Notes under the pieces: model-generated | Seen by the model: only the letters and a program-made list of their open reading frames with translations | Told to the model about the DNA's origin: nothing | Databases searched by the model: none | From: Oscarella lobularis | Taxonomy: Eukaryota; Porifera; Homoscleromorpha; Homosclerophorida; Oscarellidae | NCBI RefSeq assembly: GCF_947507565.1 | Contig: NC_089176.1 | Location: 3,162,001-3,226,000, forward strand | Reading direction: 5' to 3' | Length of the DNA stretch: 64,000 bases | Shown here: positions 59,795 through 64,000 of the stretch, one piece after another | Layout: the number at the start of each line of letters is the position of its first letter | How positions within the stretch are numbered: the stretch's first letter is position 1 | Program-made: the position numbers and the translations under genes

Positions 59795-62700
59795 ATGCTC
59801 GCCTTAGGACGGTTACTGCTTCTGTTCGCCGGATTTCTCTACTGTTGCGCTTATCCCAACAATACCGACGTCGTCGTTTGGGAGTGCATCAAATCGCCTC
59901 GTCAGCAGTGGTACTTCTCGTCAACGAGAAGAACGACGTATCAGCAGCAATTCTTGAATTTAGGACAATTGATCACTCGACAATCAGACTGAAAAACGAT
60001 GCAAGCCAGTGTCTCGGCATAAAGGATTATGGAACTCAAAACGGAGCCAACGTCACGTACCTAAGAGCAGCTAAAGATATATATATATATATGTATACGA
60101 CTAAGTGGAGTACTTTTTTAGGCTGTATATTTGCCACACAGACGACAAGGCGCCACAACATCAGAATCAAGAATGGAGCATCAACGCAAACAAGTCAATC
60201 ACAAGCCAGCTATCGGGAAAATGCCTTGACGTTGATGACTACGGTACGGTGTTGCACAGCCTGAGCCAGCCAGCTTAGTAAACGAACGTCCTCGTTTAGG
60301 ACTTGTCAGTGGTACTAACGTTTGGATTTATTCTTGCACGGGAGAAACCAATCAGCAGTGGATTTACAACGAAACTGACGGGACTATTCGTAGTGTCCTA
60401 AATGGACTCTGCCTTGATGCCGGTGACTTGCCATCTTGTCAAGTACGTTGAAGTACGCTCGCACGAATATATAGCGTAGATGTTTCTTTTTAGCTTCCGC
60501 CGTTTTCTTCTTACGCATACTGTGACATGGAATTGTCAACGGATAATAGAGCAAGGGATTTAGTATCAAAATTAACTCTTGAGGAGAAGGTAGCTGTGGG
60601 GCAAACAAAACGATTTGCAACGATTCTCCTTTGTAGGTGTCTCTGATGATCAACGACAATAGCGGCGTGAACCGTTTGGCCATACCGGCCATAGGTCACA
60701 CCGAGTGCATTCACGGCACGGCAACTAAGCCGGGCTACGAAACGACGCTTTTCCCCCAAGTCATAACCGTGGCTCAAAGGCAAGAATCTAAAACCGATTT
60801 CGAGAACATTATTACTGTTGATTGATTGATTAGTTTTGATCGGGATTTAATTCATGCCGAAGCTCGAGCTATAGCCGACGAGGTTCGTGGGAAGTACAAC
60901 GACGCTTCAAGAAATCGATCGACCACCGCTCCTTTTGGCTTGATTTGTTGGGCTCCGGTCGTGAATCTATGCAGAGATCGTAAGTATAGAAGAAAAGTAT
61001 CAGCAGACCAGGTCAGATTTTGCTTCAGCGCGTTGGGGTCGTTGCCAGGAGGGCTACGGCGAAGATCCGTACCTCCAAGCCGAATTATCAGCTAGCTATG
61101 TGACTGGTCTGCAGTATGGGCCTGATGAATTGCACATCGAAGCTGTGGTGAGAAGTGGTGGAAATGTTGTTTGCTTTCAATTATTATTGGACGGCGGCTC
61201 TTATTAATTTAGGCCACGTGTAAGCATTTTGACGTGCACAACGGTCCGGAAAATATTCCGTCAAACCGATTTAGCTTCGACGCGACTGTCAGCTACAGGG
61301 ATTGGGTCGAATCGTTTCAACCGGCTTTCAAGTAATACGAAAAACATTTCACGAAATAGAAACTTATGTATTAATTTAGAGGCTGCGGCGATGCGGGTGC
61401 TTTGTCCTACATGTGCAGCTATAACAGCGTAAGCGCACTTGAACTCGAGCTAAATGAGCACGATTTGTGTCTACAGATCAATGGCGTTCCTGCCTGTGCA
61501 AACCGAGAATTGCTGACAGAAGTGCTGAGGAACAAGTGGAATTTCACGGGCTTTGTCGTATCTGACTGCGGTAAAGAAAGTGAGACCGAGTGTGTGGCAG
61601 TTCTACTGGCGTTTAGGAGCTGTAAGCAACGTTTGGAGTCAACATCATTTTGCGAGTTCAGAATTGGAAGCGGCTGAGTTCAGTCTCAAAGCCGGCTGCG
61701 ACTGGGAATGCGGTAGATTGTCTCAGTATGTTTTCCTTTCCTTACATCGAGCCTGTTTGACACATTAGGAAGTGCTTACCGTAATAATTTGCAAATGGCT
61801 GTTGAGAATGGATACGTTCCTGAAGAATATCTCGACGAAGCTCTGTTTCGTCAGGCTCGAGTGTGGATGATGCTTGGGTTCTTTGACGACCCGAGCACAA
61901 TTCTGTACAACAAGTTGGTCCATTGCAGATCTGTTTCAAAAACTTTGGCTATATTTCTGTCTGTGTAGTCTAACCTTAGCTGTTGTTGACCAACACCGGG
62001 ATCTTGCTCTACGTGGAGGTACGGTAGCATGCTTGTTTTAGCAGGCTCGTGCATTTTTCTTTCTAGCCGAGGAATCGATCGTTCTGCTAGAGAACCGCGC
62101 GTCTCTACTTCCACTCGATTTATCCAAGTATTCGAATATTGCTATCATTGGTCCTTGTGCCAACGATACTACCTGTCCCCAAGGCATGTGCTTACCTCTC
62201 TACACTTGATATTTAATTTAAATTTTTTCGAAGGCGACTATGCTCCACTTCCGAAGTATATTGTAACTCCACTGCAGGCGTTTCTAAATCGCAGCTCCGC
62301 TTCTCTCAAAGTAGGTCTGTAGAGCCAGTTATCAATTGCTAATCATTCTCGCTCCCTAAGGTTAATTTCTCCTTGGGCTGCCAAGACGTGCACTGCCGTG
62401 ACTCGTCTAAGTTCGCCGACGCAATTTCCACCGCTCAAGCGTCGGATCTGATTGTCTACGTTGGTGGCATTAGCAGAGGCATCGAAGGCGAAGGCAACGA
62501 TCGCACCGACATCAATCTACCCGGTTATCAAGAGGAGCTCGTTCAAAAGTAGGTTACATTCCTTATATCTTATCTCCTATCTATATTTCAAGGCTAAAGG
62601 CTGTCGGCAAGCCTCTTATTGTCGTGCTGATGCACGGGGCTCCGGTTGTTTCTAATGTCACTTTTGCTATCGCTGACGCTCTTCTGAGCGTTGGCTACGG

Positions 62701-63469
62701 AGGACAAGGTTTGACTTGTTTAGATTCCAAATGTACCTAGCTCATTTCTTTTTCAGAAGTAGGAAACGCGATTTTCAACGTTCTGACGGGTGCCTACAAT
62801 CCAGCTGGCCGACTCGCTGTGACATGGTACACGGGAAACGAGCAGCTGCCCAATATGACCGACTACAACATGACGGCGGCGCCTGGACGAACATATCGCT
62901 ATCTGACGAAGCCGCCATTCTATCGATTCGGCTACGGGCTGTCGTATACAAATTTCTCCTATTCGGGTCTCGTCGTGAGTCCGACGACAATCAAGCCGTG
63001 CCAGTCGGTCGTCGTCAACGTAAGTGTGGAGAATACAGGGAAGGTCGACGGCGACGAAGTCGTTCAAGCGTATCTTGAATACAAGGTTGATAAAGGCGAC
63101 GCCAAATTAGCAGAAGAATACATACTATTCTTCTAGAATGCAACTGTTCCAGTTCCCATTATCAAGCTGGTGGGCTTTGATCGTGTTACAGGACTCGGGG
63201 CGGGAAAAAGCGAGATTGTCAGTCTGAAGATAAGTCCAGCACAAATGACGGTATTTTATCTTTGATTTGTTTGATTTTATTACATTTTGTGCGCTTTTTA
63301 GGTCACTGAAAGTGTTGAGTATTCGGAAATAATTGAGCCTGGAAGTTTTGTTGTTTACGTCGGTGGTCACCAGCCGTCTGACACTAAAGCACCGGGAAAC
63401 GTTGCTAATGGAACGTTTTCAATTTCAGGTTCTGTGACGTCCTTGATCAACTGCCGCGGCCCCGAATAG
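59795..63469 (+). CDS. GH3 beta-xylosidase/glucosidase with N-terminal ricin-type lectin domain, gene 2
   Basis: Tandem paralogue of the previous gene with the same exon layout: 59795-59910, 59964-60056, 60122-60243, 60300-60442, 60494-60589, 60637-60779, 60834-60979 and onward to 63302-63469. Signal peptide MLALGRLLLLFAGFLYCCA, lectin repeats CLGIKDYG, CLDVDDYG and CLDAGD, GH3 nucleophile region GFVVSDCG, GEGNDRTDINLP, and the FnIII-like end. The intron at 60780-60833 has a GC donor, as at the same place in gene 1. The intron at 62184-62233 has a GC donor (CAAG before GCATGT) where gene 1 has GT. Divergence between the two is considerable, so the duplication is not recent. No lesions seen. 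Confidence 0.92.
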
Positions 63470-63544
63470 AAAATTCAATAAGACGCAATACAGTTCCCGT
63501 ACGTTCACCGTGTAACATTCGTTCCTCGAGTCCCCAAACAAAGA

Positions 63545-64000
63545 ATGAGCGCCTCTCCTCAGTCCGGTCGCTTCTCTCTGCCGTCGTCACTTCCTCGATC
63601 AGCAGACGTTCTTCGAATGTCAAAAGATAAGCTGAAGGATTTGTGCTCAACGCTGAAAATCGACCCCGAAGAGGAAGAACTGCACACGCTTCCTCAGCTC
63701 GTCGAAGCGATTTTCGAAGGTTATAAGGAGAAAGACGCGCACTTAGAAAACGTTCCTGTAGGTTTGCTAGCTTCAGCTTGCTTCTCTCTTTATAATTAGG
63801 GGATCTCCTAATTTAGGGCTTGGCGTCTATAGCGCGACCTGCTAACACTTTTGCCGATAGAGCAAAGGATTTTTCCCTTGCAGTTGATGCTATTAGAAAT
63901 TTCGTTCTCAGTCAGAAAACTTTGCAAATATTGCAAAAGCTAAAACTCGTTGACAGCGAAGAATGGCTATCTGACGAAGACTTTGAGAAAATCAAGGATT
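63545..64000 (+). CDS. Unrecognised protein, 5' part (runs off right edge)
   Basis: Exon 1 is 63545-63757 and exon 2 starts at 63817 and stays open to the window end. The N-terminus is Ser/Pro-rich, then a short helical region (SKDKLKDLCSTLKIDPEEEE) reminiscent of a SAP-type helix pair, then a helical Leu-rich segment in exon 2. An alternative acceptor near 63799 exists but breaks the frame. Function unknown. The start lies 75 bp after the GH3 stop codon. Confidence 0.6.

Overview
This 64 kb window is animal nuclear DNA with a very compact layout: most introns are about 35-70 bp, intergenic gaps are often under 300 bp, genes lie on both strands, and the gene content is metazoan (axonemal dynein, MGRN1-type E3 ligase, haem peroxidase with a ShKT tail, CARD-kinases, family-B 7TM receptors). 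Endogenous GH10, GH3 and GH27 glycosidases plus the small introns suggest a sponge, perhaps a homoscleromorph. That placement is inference from style and content, not a database match. Gene models were spliced by hand from frame, splice sites and protein-family motifs.

Layout. 1-3 kb: the 5' part of a coiled-coil protein gene (- strand) and, divergent from it, mitochondrial PGS1 behind an array of CACGTG boxes. 3.2-9 kb: a long - strand gene reading CARD, protein kinase, Ser/acidic linker, dynamin-like GTPase, helical region, pseudokinase. 9-31 kb: a recently duplicated block. Each copy carries a 3beta-HSD gene (-) followed by two 7TM receptor genes (+) of two types. Copy 1 (9.1-18.3 kb) has a frameshifted HSD, an intact type-1 receptor and a broken type-2 receptor; copy 2 (22.9-31.1 kb) has intact versions of all three. 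Between them lies a second, diverged CARD-kinase-GTPase gene (18.3-22.8 kb) that lost its 3' half at the same point where the type-2 receptor lost its own. Fragments of the downstream peroxidase gene are scattered inside the block. Copy 1 alone holds 1.7 kb (10.5-12.2 kb) with a small gene and a GC-rich stretch.

31.7-36.2 kb: an animal haem peroxidase with a C-terminal ShKT domain, then an MGRN1-like RING E3 ligase. 36.4-40.4 kb: a GH27 alpha-galactosidase with a ricin-type lectin domain inside it and, convergent, a GH10 xylanase. 40.6-55.7 kb: one complete axonemal dynein heavy chain of the outer-arm beta type (DNAH9/11/17). 55.9-63.5 kb: two tandem GH3 beta-xylosidase-like genes, each with an N-terminal ricin-type lectin domain. 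63.5 kb to the end: the 5' part of an unrecognised gene.

The secreted GH27, GH10 and two GH3 enzymes could together degrade xylan or galactose-decorated hemicellulose. The CARD-kinases, SMB-7TM receptors and peroxidase look like an accessory, rapidly duplicating sensing or defence region. No tRNA, rRNA, CRISPR or intact transposon was recognised.
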